A DNA stretch of 64,000 nucleotides, from contig NC_089177.1 of NCBI RefSeq assembly GCF_947507565.1, forward strand, positions 1,488,001 through 1,552,000, read 5' to 3'. The notes below the pieces were generated by a model. That model did not search any database, was not told where the DNA came from, and saw nothing but the letters and a program-made list of their open reading frames with translations. The position numbers and the translations under genes are program-made. Source of the stretch: Oscarella lobularis (lineage: Eukaryota > Porifera > Homoscleromorpha > Homosclerophorida > Oscarellidae). Of the stretch, positions 23,387 to 34,753 are shown in pieces. How positions within the stretch are numbered: position 1 is the first letter of the stretch; each line of letters opens with the position of its first letter.

Positions 23387-26300
23387 ATGACTACCAGGCC
23401 TGATCCATGGGAAAAGTACGTGCGGCCATGCCTGCCAGAGCTCATACGGAGATTAAAGGTGGACAGCATTCTTGATGTGCTGTTTGCCAAGTATCTGATT
23501 TCACGTCAGGAGTATGATGCAATTCAAAGCAAGCCAACTCGTGAAGAAAAAACTCGCTATCTGATTATCAATTGCCTCATGATAACCTCAGAGAATTCCT
23601 ACAGGGGCTTTCTTTCCGTGTTGAAGGAATGCGAGTCATGCAAAGAGTTAGCGTCTCTTCTTTCTGCAAAGGAGCAGGAATTCATGCAAACGGCTATGGG
23701 TGCCGGAAGCTTAGAAACCAAACCGACAAAAGCACTGGCACCTATTCCTAATGACCTTGATACTACTGATGAATACCGTTCTTCTCGTTCAAATGCACGC
23801 AAACGAAAGAGCACGGATGCTCCTCTTCCTGGTTTCCAACCGTGGGAGACATCAAAGAAATTTAGATCAGATCCGTTAATGACTCCTTCTACACAAGCTC
23901 AGCAAGACGTAGCTTTGCCAAGAAAAACCGAGGTTGCTCTAGTTCGACCGCCGGAGGGTTTGTTGAAACGAGACACAGTCACAGTTTTTGTTTCTCGTGG
24001 CTACCGCGACGAAAGTCTTTTGATAGACGAAGCTTTAGGAAAGCTTTTCAGAATTCATTTGAAAACTAATTTTCACCTTAAACTTCTAAACCTTGACGAC
24101 AGCTTTAAATCGGAAAACAGCCTTATCATTACATCTGATAGTGTTGTAAATGTCAAAGTCGCTCTGATCAGAATGCCTGCTTCGGAGTTTGGCCGGAAAA
24201 GTGATTCTTTCTTGAGGCTACTTCTGAGCATTTTTCCCAAATTTCGAAATAAGATTCGCAGAGTCGACACCGATTCTGATTGGGAAGAATTTGTTGCTCA
24301 AATATTTTGCAAAGACATTGAATTTTTGGTTGAGTTTTTTGACGACGAGAAGTTACAGCAAGCGTTTGCTGCATGCCTTCAGTATCAATTTTCATCTTTG
24401 AAAGAGATAAGGTTCACCATTGGTTGCTTGCCCTGCTGGATATTGGACGTTGGGAAAGCCAGCCAATATCACGATGACTTTCCTCGAGAAGGTAACGAAT
24501 GAACGCTTAATTAAAATAGAAGCAACAACCGATCAGGAATCATAATAGTTTTTTCTACAGCTGGTCAGAGAATCGATGCTTTTGCACTTATTGCTGCAGT
24601 TAAATCAAATAAGCCATCTCTTCTCAGAGCTCTTTTGGAAATGGGAGCTGATCCAGATGCTGTGCATAAAGGAGGATTTTATAATTGGGGAATTCAGGTA
24701 AAATCTCGCGGTTTTGTTTATGTTAGTTAGAAAGCGCGTACTGTAGTGTGCATCAAGTGCTCTTCACTACGCTTGTTTGATTGGTAATGAAGTTGGAGTG
24801 GATGTACTGATTGAGTACAGGGCTAATGTCAATATGAAAAACAGCGTAATGTAGATATTGCTTGATTCTGTTCAATAACTCTTTTTTTACAAACAGTTGG
24901 GCGCTAGTCCTCTGATTCTAGGAGCTTATAGGGGAAGCCTTCCTATTGTCAAGTCGCTAATACTAGCTGGAGCCGATGTCTTTTATAAAGTTGAAAGCAG
25001 TAGCACAGTTCTTGTGAAATGGTCGCCGAGTGTTTTCTTTAATGCGGTAAATCTTGTTTCCGTTGTGGTTTAATAGCGCTAACTGATTTTAAATAGAATG
25101 GCTGCAATGCCTTTCAAATGGCGTGTCTTAGTGGGAATATTTTCCTAGTTGAACAAATTGGCGAGTATTACTTAGGCGATGCCGTAAGTATAATGTTAGC
25201 ATTTTCTGCAAACAACAGGGACTTTTATTTTGACTTTTTTTGATTAGGGTAAAACGGCAACTGGATGTTTTGGAGCCCTTGGTGGCAACGTCGCTGTGCT
25301 AAAATATCTTCAAGAGAATGGCTGCAGTTTTGCAAGACCAAATGATGTGCGTAAACTGTTTTGTCTTTCCTCTTATAGATGCTTACAATTTTAGTTTGGA
25401 AACAACTGTTTGCACTGTTGCTGCATTAATGGAAAGGTGCGCGCAGCAGCGTTCCTCTACTACGAAGGATTAATAAAGGATATTGATGAAACTGGGCAGG
25501 TAGATTTACTTGTTTATAGCTAGCTTTTTTTTTGAAACGCTTTTGTAGCATGGCTTATCGCCATTATGCCATGCAGCAAAAGAAAATCACACTAATCTTG
25601 TTGCGTTTCTTCTGGGTATAGGAGCCAACGTTGAAAGTGCTGATGAGGTTATAGCAAAATTCTTCTACTTGTTTTAGTTGAAAACTGATAGCTAACTTGT
25701 AGCACGGAAATACCTCACTTATGTTTGCATCCAATAATGGCAATTTGGAAATACTGAAACTTTTGTGCGAGTGGGGCTGCGATGTGAATAAACAAAATCA
25801 GGTATTTTCTGTACGGATTCTTCTAATTCTAAGGCAGCAAAAACCTTGTGAGACAGAGTCTTGCATGTCGTTTTTGATTATGGCAGAATAGACGTTCTGC
25901 TACCATGATATTGCTAAAACTGAATTTAAAATTAAAAGTCAGCGTTAGCGGTAAGTGAATGCGTTAATTTGCTTTGTATCCTATACATCAATAAGTCAAA
26001 TAGCAAGTGACATGTTTCCTAGTGCTAAAAAAGCATTCATTGATACTTTGTTCAATGCTGTTTCTGATAAAGTGATTATTAGAAATTTAACACTAGCTGT
26101 TAGTCTATTTAGCTCCTCTTTGTAGAGCCATTCTTTGTATATTTGGGGCGAAAAATAGTTCATATAAGAAAGCCAATTATCGAGGCGTCCTCTCAATGCA
26201 TCACTACCGCGGTTTTATCCGATTTCTGCATGTTTAGGACTGCTTAACTGCTCTACATTGCGCTTGTCGTGAAGGTCAGTCAAAAGTCGCTTCAGCTTTA

Positions 26301-29300
26301 CTAAAAAAAGGAGCCGACGTTGAAATAAGCGATGTTGTAAGCTGAAAATTATGCGACGTATTTTCTTTGTATAGAGAAATGTTTATAAAAGGTCAATTGG
26401 ACTGCTTTTCTTTGTGCTTGCGTGAGCGGTAGCATAGATAATCTGATTATTCTACGCGAAGCTAAGTGCACAATGAATACTACAGACAAGGTATTCTGTA
26501 TAGGAGAGGATTTTTAGGTTGTCATTTTTGAAATTAAATTTAGGATGGCAACAGTGGTTTGCATGTGTGTGCCTTAGCTTCAGACAGTGAGGAGTGCGTC
26601 GTTTGGCTTCTAAAGCATGCAGACATAGACGTCAATTTGCGCGAACGTGTAAACGTACTGTCATCTATTTTACATGCACAATTTTTACGCCTATCCGTTT
26701 ATAGTACGGTCAAACAGCTCTACATTATGCTTGTCGTAATGGTCACTCGAAAGTCGCCTCAGCTTTACTTGAAGGAGGAGCAAAAGTTGAAATACGTGAC
26801 GAGGTTCTAGTAGGCAAGCATTTTGCAATATGCCCTCTTTGTATGGAGTATATTTCACAGAACGATTGGACTGCTTTTCTTTGTGCTTGCGCAAGCGGTG
26901 ACCTTAATACTCTGATTGTTCTAAGCAAAGCTAAATGCGAAATGACGACCACAAACAAGGTTTTCTGGAGAGAATATTGATATTTATATTGTTGTCATTT
27001 TTCATACTTACCTATAGTATGGCGACAGTGGTTTGCATCTGTGTGCACTCTTTTCAAACGGCAATAAGTGCGTTTTTTGGCTTTTAAAGCATGCTGGCGT
27101 AGGAGTCAATTCGCTTGGAAGTGTAATTGTGCTGTCATTCTATTTTATACAACATTTGCGTTTATCTGTTTAGCACCGTCGAACTGCTCTACATTATGCT
27201 TGTCGTTTTGGCCACTCAAACGTCGCATCGGCTTTACTTGAAAAGGGGGCAGAAATTGAAATAAGCGATGAGGTAGGTTAGCAAATATTATGCAGTATTT
27301 TCTCTTTGCGTGAAGAAATATTTTCAAATTATTAAGATCGGTTGGACGGCTTTTCTTTGTGCTTGCGCGAGCGGTGACTTAGATACTCTGATTGTTCTGA
27401 GCAAAGCTAATTGCAGAATGACTGCTAGAGACAAGGTTTCTGTAGAACGTTTTAGCATATTTTCCCTATTTTTGCAATAAACTCTAGGATGGCAACAGTG
27501 GTTTGCACGTGTGTGCATTCTTTTCAAGCAGAGAGGACTGCTTTGTTTGGCTTTTAAAGCATACAGGCATGGACAATTTGCTCTCAGTTGTAAGTAAATT
27601 GTCAGTCTATTATCTTTTTCTCAATTTTTGTTTAGGACGGTCAACTTGCTTGTTCTAAAGGTCACTCAGAAGGTTCATCAGCTCTGCCTGAAAGAGGAGC
27701 AGAAGTTAATATAAGCGATGAGGTCGGTTGGCAAACGTTATGCATGTGTTCTCTTTGCATGTGGGAAAACTTAATTAGCGACGGTGTGCAGCGTAAAGAA
27801 TATTAGTAAAAACTTTCCGTTCACTTGGTCAAAACACAGCAAGTTTGTAGGACTTTGGTATTGATAATTTTTTTCAGAATCTTGTGTCCGTGCCTGCAAG
27901 GGATTGCAGAACATCTTTCTCTCTTATCGACGTTGCTAATCAGGTCTTGTGTTCATTATTAAGACTCTGTTTACTTATTTGAAGCTTTTATAGAGCGGAG
28001 ACACAGTTTTGCACTGTTGTGCAAGAAGATGGTGGAAAGAAAACAGTCTGGCTATTCCGAAGATTTTCTTACAGAGGCTTTCTCCATTGATACTACTAAA
28101 ACACGTTTGTTTCTTTTTTATTTGATTTGCACATTTTATTTATGTTTTTCTCGCTAATAGAACGGTCGCAAGCCATCTCAAGAAGCTTTCGGAAGCGTTC
28201 GAAGAGTTCTTTGCGAAATAGAGGTTTTTATAAATGCGAAGGAGTTTTTAACCTCATTTTATTACGTAGAAAAAACAACATCTTCCCAAATGTGCCGTAT
28301 TGGCAGCTTCAGAACCTTGCTTTTTTGCTCTGTCTGCTTTTGGCTCTGTTAAAGGCGGAAGAAAGGCTTTGTTTGACATGTTAAAGAAACGAGAATCTAA
28401 ACCAGATGAAAAATGGGTTTATTGTGACACAGGATCCGACCGGCAAAGTTTAGAAATGTTTTCTCTTAAACTGAACTTTCTTCATGCCTTGCTTCTTGTT
28501 GTTGAAAAATCAGAAAACTATTTGAAAATGCTGGAGGAAGCTAAACAGTGGTTATCAACTGCCAAAAGCTTTCTAAGCCTCTCGAACCTCTGTTCCGAGC
28601 AGGTCATAGTTCAGCTTGTTGTTCATAGTAGCAGCAAGGAGACATCTGGAGAGGAGGAACAGTTGATGAAACTGACCGAGGACTTACAAAGCTTGTACAG
28701 CGCTCAGTTTTCAGTTTGTGAGGATGTCATAATCTTGAATTGCTTTGATCCTCATCCAGAAGACATGGCAAGCCTTTTAGGCACTCTTAAGCGTTTTGAG
28801 AAAGACCGATGTAGAAAGGTGATACATTTTTAGGTATTAATTCTTGTATTAAAATCATCAATTGCTTTAGATCTGCTGCCAAGTTCCTGTTCTCGTGAAT
28901 ACGTTTGCAAGTGAAATTGTCTCTCATCTAAATTCAGTTTCTACTTGGCCTACTGTCTCAATGATTCTTGATATTCTTGGCAAGCAGCTGGACTTGACGG
29001 TTTCAGACTGCCAAAAAATGTTAGAGCTTCTCGAAGAATTGGACATGGTGACAACGGTGAGAGCCTGAACGAGTTTTGCACAATATAGTGCTTCATTGAT
29101 TTTTGTTAGGTTCGTACTGCTAGTAGCCATTTTGTTATGACCCCATTCCTCGTGTACTCAAAAATTATAGAACCTATCCTGAAGGATCTAATGGAAGGCG
29201 AAGCAAAAATGAGGGCTACAAAACTGCAAGCGTTGTTGGACTTGCAAGACAAAGAATCTGCTATTACGCTGTGCACGACTCTTAATCTTTGCCATAGAGT

Positions 29301-30150
29301 GGCTGGAGACGACGAGACTGTACTATTTCCAGCGCTGCTGACGTCTACTCGGCCTCCAGACTTGTGGCTGGATGGACCTTCTAATAAAATCTATATTGGG
29401 AGGCGACTCGAGTGTGCTGACATTGAAGAAATATTTAATCCAAGTGTCTTTCCCTGTTTTCAAAACAGGTATGCCCAAAATGCTGTAATGTGGAATAATG
29501 GGTTGTTCTTGGAGAAGTCAGAAGAATGTTGCCAAGTTGAGTGTCTTGTTGAACTGAAAGGCAACGGCCATTTTATTGATGTGATAGTAAGAGGGTCAGA
29601 CGAAAGCGAACAATGTTGCTGGCGTACTCTTCGAGAATTGAGAGACCAAGTGATGACAGTGGTTGATACTAAAAGCCCTGGTAGTTGCGTAGTAAAGCAC
29701 TATCTAAGTCGAACTGAACTGGAGGCAAGGGTTGATACTCCAGTTGCGCATAATTTTAAGCGTGTAAAGGAAATCATTTCAGGCCGCCCAACTGAAGTTG
29801 ACTTTGAGTTGAAAACAAAAAACAGTCACGGAAATGACGTGACAGACAGTCTTCGAGACCTTGTCATATTCCCTCTCTTTCACATAAACCGCCTTCCTGT
29901 TGTATTGTACAAGCGTCTCTGCGTTTCTCTAGACGAGGAACAGTTATGGCTAAATGTGGGTGAAAGACTCGGTCTTGATGTTCAAACGTTGGAGAACATA
30001 GAAGCTGAAGCATCAGGACATGCAAAGCAAATGTTGAAAGTGTGGGGTCGATCTCTGATGGCATTTGCAGACACTGAGCTGGGAGATGTTCTGAAGGAGC
30101 TGGGACAAGACGAAATTGCTGAAAAATGCCAATTGTTTTCTATGTTTTAG
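23387..30150 (+). CDS. CARD - ankyrin repeats - degenerate ROC/COR - death domain protein
   Basis: Multi-exon intracellular signalling protein. Exon 1 (23387-24491) starts MTTRPDPWEKYV and encodes a CARD of about 95 aa (helical, LIRRLKVDSILDVLF), a linker, and an unassigned alpha/beta stretch. About twenty short exons follow, nearly all phase 0, most encoding one ankyrin repeat: 24561-24697, 24747-24845, 24897-25046, 25097-25183, 25248-25346, 25395-25499, 25549-25647, 25703-25801, then 26238-27722 as tandem exon triplets, 27878-27943, 27994-28104, 28161-28223. Exons 28270-28818, 28871-29056 and 29110-30150 resemble the ROC-COR part of DAPK/ROCO proteins but without a P-loop. They end in a death domain (LPVVLYKRLCVSLDEEQLW to the C-terminus). 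The stretch 25856-25951 looks like a damaged ankyrin exon (VLHVVFDYGRIDVLL then stop) and may be skipped. Likely a scaffold in death or immune signalling. Confidence 0.8.
26238..27722 (+). repeat. Tandem array of three-exon ankyrin units (about 465-475 bp period)
   Basis: Exon types A, B, C recur in order: A1 26238-26336, B1 26394-26490, C1 26544-26648; A2 26705-26803, B2 26861-26959, C2 27018-27122; A3 27174-27272, B3 27336-27435, C3 27488-27589; A4 27636-27722. Type A reads TALHYACR..GHS..ASALLE, type B WTAFLCACASGDL.TLIVLSKA, type C GLHVCA......C.VWLLKH. Introns are also similar. A4 has an internal in-frame deletion of four codons. Confidence 0.9.
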
Positions 30151-30354
30151 ATTAGTTGTTGCAAAACTCGTTTCTGACGTGCAGATCGCTCTTGGGCTCT
30201 GCCAACATGCAGTGGATATTTCGTGTGAATACTTTATGAGAATCACCGTAACTATTACTAGGCATGTTTTACCCTCTTTTTTTTGTATCTAAGCATGATC
30301 TCTTTTGTATGATTTACTGTCCAGGGGTTGTTTTGCGGAACTAAGTAGTATGTC

Positions 30355-30720
30355 GATTGCCTTCAAACATTGTGAACCGTATCCGGGAAGCCAGTGACGT
30401 AACTAAGGCACCACAGCGTTCTTCTTTTGTTCCTCGCATTCGTCTCCTTTTGCTTTTCAGCAACCCTAGACGGCTCATCTTTTCAAAAGAAGTTCGGGAA
30501 AGAGGTCTAGGGAACGACAATCGAACGGGCATCATGGATCGAGGCGGGGTCCTTTGAAGTTCGAAAAGCGCGGCTGAGATCACAGTGAGTCTGCCAAGAT
30601 AGAGGCGAGAAAACGACGACGAAGAGCAAACGGAGCAAACAAGGCGAACTCTATCCGGGAAGCCAGTGACGTTGATCGAGGCGGCGCGCCCTCGAGCGAG
30701 GTTCGCAGCACGATTTATGC
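30355..30720. repeat. Dispersed repeat, two partial copies downstream of CARD/ankyrin gene
   Basis: The word ATCCGGGAAGCCAGTGACGT occurs at about 30377 and again at about 30655. Between them are CGCATTCG, TTTTGCTTTTCAGC, GACGGCTC, GCGCGGCTGAGATCACA and AGATAGAGGCGAG, the same words as at 22625-22860. The repeat therefore brackets the CARD/ankyrin gene on both sides. Confidence 0.7.
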
Positions 30721-30861
30721 TGGATAACCTATACACTGTAGTTTGATACAATGAAAAAGACGAAAATGTTTGCAGAAATTTTTTTCAACACTGAACGCCA
30801 AAGGGACAAAAGAACATCAACTTCACGAAGACTGTTGTCTTAGATCAACCTGCAGTTCGAT

Positions 30862-31200
30862 CTATCGGCTGCAGTATGCCCACGGAGACCAATCGCACTT
30901 AGCTTCTCTGCAGCAGCTGCCGCAGCTGTATACCGGATAACAGGCACACGCTGTTCCAACAGCCCAACAGCTAGCGTCGTCTTGCCTGTAGCACTTGTTA
31001 CCCTCTCCAGTGTCTTTGCAGATCATTCCTTCGCAGCAGTAGTCGGGTCTGTGCTCAACGGCAGTTCCGTTCATCTTCACGGAAGTGCATGAGTCGCCGA
31101 CGTCTCTGCACTTAATCTCGAAGGATTCAAATCTAACGGAGGCACATTGGAACACTCCGAAAAGAGCGGACAGAATAAAGAAGCAAACGGCCTTGGTCAT
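30862..31200 (-). CDS. Secreted cysteine-rich knottin-like protein
   Basis: Single-exon ORF of 112 aa starting MTKAVCFFILSALFGVF, a clear signal peptide. The mature part has 14 cysteines, in two blocks. The first has the spacing C-x6-C-(many)-CC-x3-C-x8-C, typical of inhibitor cystine knots. The second has C-x6-C-x-C-x5-C-x2-CC-x4-C-x7-C. This suggests two small disulfide-knotted modules in tandem. Such folds occur in defence peptides, protease inhibitors and ion-channel ligands; sequence alone does not say which. A TATA box lies about 43 bp upstream. The start was set at the ATG because the two codons before it begin with GTG. No introns. Confidence 0.75.
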   Translation of the reverse strand: MTKAVCFFILSALFGVFQCASVRFESFEIKCRDVGDSCTSVKMNGTAVEHRPDYCCEGMICKDTGEGNKCYRQDDASCWAVGTACACYPVYSCGSCCREAKCDWSPWAYCSR

Positions 31201-31242
31201 CTTCACTCAACTGAAACTGAAAAGACCTTGATTTCTGGAAGC

Positions 31243-31250
31243 CTTATATA
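31243..31250 (-). promoter_or_regulatory. TATA box of knottin-like gene
   Basis: Minus-strand CTATATAAGG, 43 bp upstream of the ATG at 31200, followed by a short leader containing TTTCAGTTTCAGTTGAGTG. It is one of only two clear TATA elements at a gene-like position in the window and suits a highly expressed secreted product. Confidence 0.65.
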
Positions 31251-31264
31251 GGAGACGAGGAGAA

Positions 31265-31690
31265 CCGGGCGTGACTTAGCACTGAAGCTTAGCTATTTAC
31301 GTGTACCATATGGCCAGCTGCTAGGCGAAAAGTTTGGTCAGCCGTGTGACTTACCACGTGTAGTTAGTTACCATGTGGCCAGCTCTAGGCGGACGCGTTG
31401 TTGTACGTAGGCCAAGTGCAGATGTGAGATGTGCTCGTCAGCACGACGACACTTTGAAATTGTGACTCCGGATTGGGTTGTGGCTGAAGAGAAGGGTCAG
31501 CCGGGATTTGACACGACAGCATAACCATGTCGTGTCTTTAGTTCACCATATGGCATGGTCAGCGTGACTTAGCACGCGATCACAGCTATGTACGTATAAT
31601 TAGCTGTACCATATTGTCTAGGCGGAAGAGAAGGGCAAGCTGCGACTTAGCACGGGAGCATAACTATGTACGTGTCTATAAGTCAAATGT
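31265..31690. repeat. Degenerate tandem repeats upstream of knottin-like gene
   Basis: Four to five diverged units of about 60-80 bp share the ordered words GTGACTTAGCACG, TAGCTATGTACGTGT, ACCATATGGCCAGC and CTAGGCGGAAGAGAAGGGTCAGC. Clear units begin near 31272, 31345, 31500, 31564 and 31640. They could be a tandem enhancer or a decayed minisatellite. Confidence 0.6.
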
Positions 31691-32120
31691 TCTTATTTTG
31701 TTTTTGTATGTTCAAAGCATGATTTCTTCAGACATGATTCCGTCTATCCGGGCCTTTCTCAGACATCTCGGCCTTTTGCATATCTATCGTCTACTGTACT
31801 TCAGCAGGGATCTCTTTTTAGTATCCGTGACTTCAGTCTATGGAACGATAATCAGGAAAACATTTGACTGCAGAGACGGTATGGATCGTAGCGTGCCTAC
31901 TCGAAACAGTCTACTACACAAACCAGTATCCCTGCACAAACGAAATAGGACAGACGCGTCATCTCACCGTAGAAGCGTTTTTTAGCTCACCGTAGAAGCG
32001 TTTTAGGATCCCCTGTATGCAGTGCAGAAGCATCAATGGAAGACACTTTTGTCCTCGAAGTCACCAACACTTTTCTTCTCTTTGCGCAGAGCGCTAGACG
32101 TGCCAGGAAGTTGGGTTGGT
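31691..32120. other. Intergenic region upstream of MFS transporter
   Basis: No gene seen. The word TCACCGTAGAAGCGTTTT occurs twice in tandem at about 31964-32005. Confidence 0.45.
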
Positions 32121-34459
32121 ATGGAAACAGAGTCAAAAGGCACTACACCCGTTAACTGGCGAGTCGTTCTAGTCTTGTGCACGATTTTGGTAAGAGACGA
32201 CTCAGAAGAGGCAATATATAACTCATACTCAAAGACATATATAACTCTATATATGTTATAGGTCGCAACCGCTGCCACTATTTCTATGATCTTTCCTTTC
32301 ACACCTTGGATGGTTAGGGTAAGGAAGACTTACATGAAATTTGTCTTGAGATTCACGCCATTTTTCATGCAGAAATTTAAAATTGAGGGAAAATTTGTAC
32401 GAGAAGAAGACACCGGTATTACTTATACACATGTTTGTGATGAAAATGAATGCATTTACTCTGATTATAGCCAGATTTGGCGAACTATACATGTTAATTA
32501 AAACCTGTTTGAGATAATATTTCTCATTTTTCAGGATACTATGCCGGGGCTGTAGCTTCTGCATTTTTTGTTGGGCAATTCTTTGGAAGGTACAAATAAG
32601 TAATAGTTTTTATTGAAAATTGATTTTGCCCGTTGTAGCTACTTCTGGGGAGTTCTTGCAGATAAGAAAAGTCGCCGACTGACGATTCTCATCAGTGGAA
32701 GTGCAGTAGCAATTTTCACCTTCATGTTTGCATTCACTAACACCTCAACGGGCCTGGCATGGGCAGTGGTGACCAGAGTGCTAAGCGGTGCAAGTAACGG
32801 TACGTCAAAACAAGAAACCTAAATAATGATTTATACCAATTAATCGATTTTTATCAGGAGTACTAGGCATAGCCAAAGCGTCCACATCGGACGTTTCTGA
32901 CAATACGAACCAGGCGAAAGGACTCGCTTACGTTGCAGTGGCCTGGGGAGTGGGCATCCTTGTCGTTGGGCCAGCCATTGGTGGGCTTCTTGCGGAACCG
33001 GTTCGACAATATCCTGCTGTGTTTTCTCCAGGTGAGCTTTGAAATCCGAGGAATGTACTGTGTAGAGATAATATCCTCTAGGGTTTCTCGAAACGTTTCC
33101 TTATTTTCTACCGTCCGCTGTATCTGTTTTTCTCACTTCTATCGCTCTTATAATTGTTTATTTTTACCTACCAAAAACATTGAAGCAACGGTACGTGGAA
33201 TGACAAGTGGCATATGCGAGCAAAGTTACTAGTATTTTTAGAGGCTCTTCATACAACGTTTCGAAAGCGGAACACGTTGTCTTGTATCGCTCTAAGAGAA
33301 AAGACGACACTGAAAGTGACGATGAGGACATAAGCGATGAATCAGTCAGCATAGTAGAGAGAACGGAAGTATACAGCACCGAATCTTCGTCAGAGCTTGA
33401 AGTGTCTTTGTCACAGAGGAGCCGGATATGGACGCGATTTTTCCTCATGGGAAGACGGGCAAGTCGATCAATAAAGAGCTCGTCCTGGTGGAGTATTCTT
33501 AAGTATAAATTAATTTATTTTATGTGATTTGCTTGCATACCTTTGGTAGGGTAAAAGGAGCGAGGTTGGCCATAGCGGCGTATTGCGTCTTCTCGTTCTC
33601 TGCTATCGGTTTTGACGAACTGGCGAGCTTGTGGATGGCAACAAAGCCGTATAGAGGTTATAGAATAAGTGCGTGGAGAGTTGCACAACACTGTCTTCTT
33701 CCTAGGAGGACTTGGTTTCGATGAAAAAACAATTGGAATATCTCTAGCAGTGATATCAGTTATACTGTATATTCCTCAGATTCTTCTCGTTCAGAAGGTA
33801 TATTAATACTGTACGTACATTTGCTTATACCTAAGAGAGTGTACTTATTGAATCTTAGCTGGAGAAGAGACTAGGCTCTTTAGTGGTAGAAAAACGAATA
33901 TTTTTACTGTCGATTCTCACACTAACTCTTATGATGTAGACGTTTTATCTGACCTGCGCTGTGAGCGTTTTCTTTGTTGCTCTTTCGCCAATTGTCCCTT
34001 CTATGGAAAAGCAAGTCAATCTTATTTGCGTTTCGAATTGCCATTGTTCTTTTAGCTCTGTTCTTCTATGGGCCGTGCTCGTCGTCACTTTCATGCTGAC
34101 GAGATTTTGCAATAGTATCGCTTTCGTGATGTTGGCGATTTTTATTAATAATTCGGTGCCAAAATATCAAGCTGGTGCCATCAACGGTTTGGCCATGGCG
34201 CTGACAGCTCTCTCCAGGCAATGTTTATCTAACGATTTTAGCTTAGATCTCTTTTATTAATAAATTTATTTTCTTTAGGGCTATGGCTCCTTCTTTTGGG
34301 GGCTCAATGTTTGCTTGGAGCATTTCCTGGGGAGCAAATCACATAGGGTTTCCTTTTGATTATCACTTGGTATTTTATTTCTTTTCTATTGTGTATCTTA
34401 CAGCACTGCTTCCGTCGGTAAACTTGCCAAATAGTGTACAGAAACAGAAGTGCGAGTGA
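32121..34459 (+). CDS. Major facilitator transporter, zinc-induced-facilitator-like (ZIFL) type
   Basis: Predicted 537-aa membrane transporter from thirteen exons: 32121-32189, 32262-32318, 32373-32415, 32535-32589, 32639-32799, 32858-33031, 33082-33190, 33242-33502, 33550-33656, 33706-33797, 33859-33885, 33940-34217, 34279-34459. All phases join without a frame break. MFS motif A reads SYFWGVLADKKSRR. The stretch AWGVGILVVGPAIGGLLAEP then FPYFLP, and later FDELASLW with GGLGFDEKTIG, match the ZIFL family of plants, fungi and some animals. Those members move protons against metal chelators, drugs or K+. The central loop exon (33242-33502) is long, acidic and serine-rich, probably a cytosolic regulatory insert. 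The last intron appears to start with GC (AG|GCAATG). Convergent with the beta-helix gene, 294 bp apart. Confidence 0.85.
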
Positions 34460-34753
34460 TTTTTATATTCGTTTATTTCAGAACAGCGTTTATTCTGAAA
34501 TACTTTTTAAAATGAATTGATTTCCAGCTCTGGAGAGATCGATCATATTTCAAGGTTAGATATCATCTGTGAGAGTTTGTTTGTGTGGATGCATTAATTT
34601 CTAGACACCCCGTTTTCTGCCCTTGTATCCCTTTACTTCTTACTCTTAGAGGCATCCCCTTTATCCCCGATGTACTTTCGCATCCGTCCACCACAATGTA
34701 TTAAACGAGAGAGTGCAGGGTTAAAAAAATACGAACAAAAAAATCAATTCGCT

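Noticed and set aside
26238-27722. CRISPR-like array of regular repeats
   Set aside because: The repeats are about 100-bp protein-coding ankyrin exons with splice sites; period and content do not fit CRISPR.
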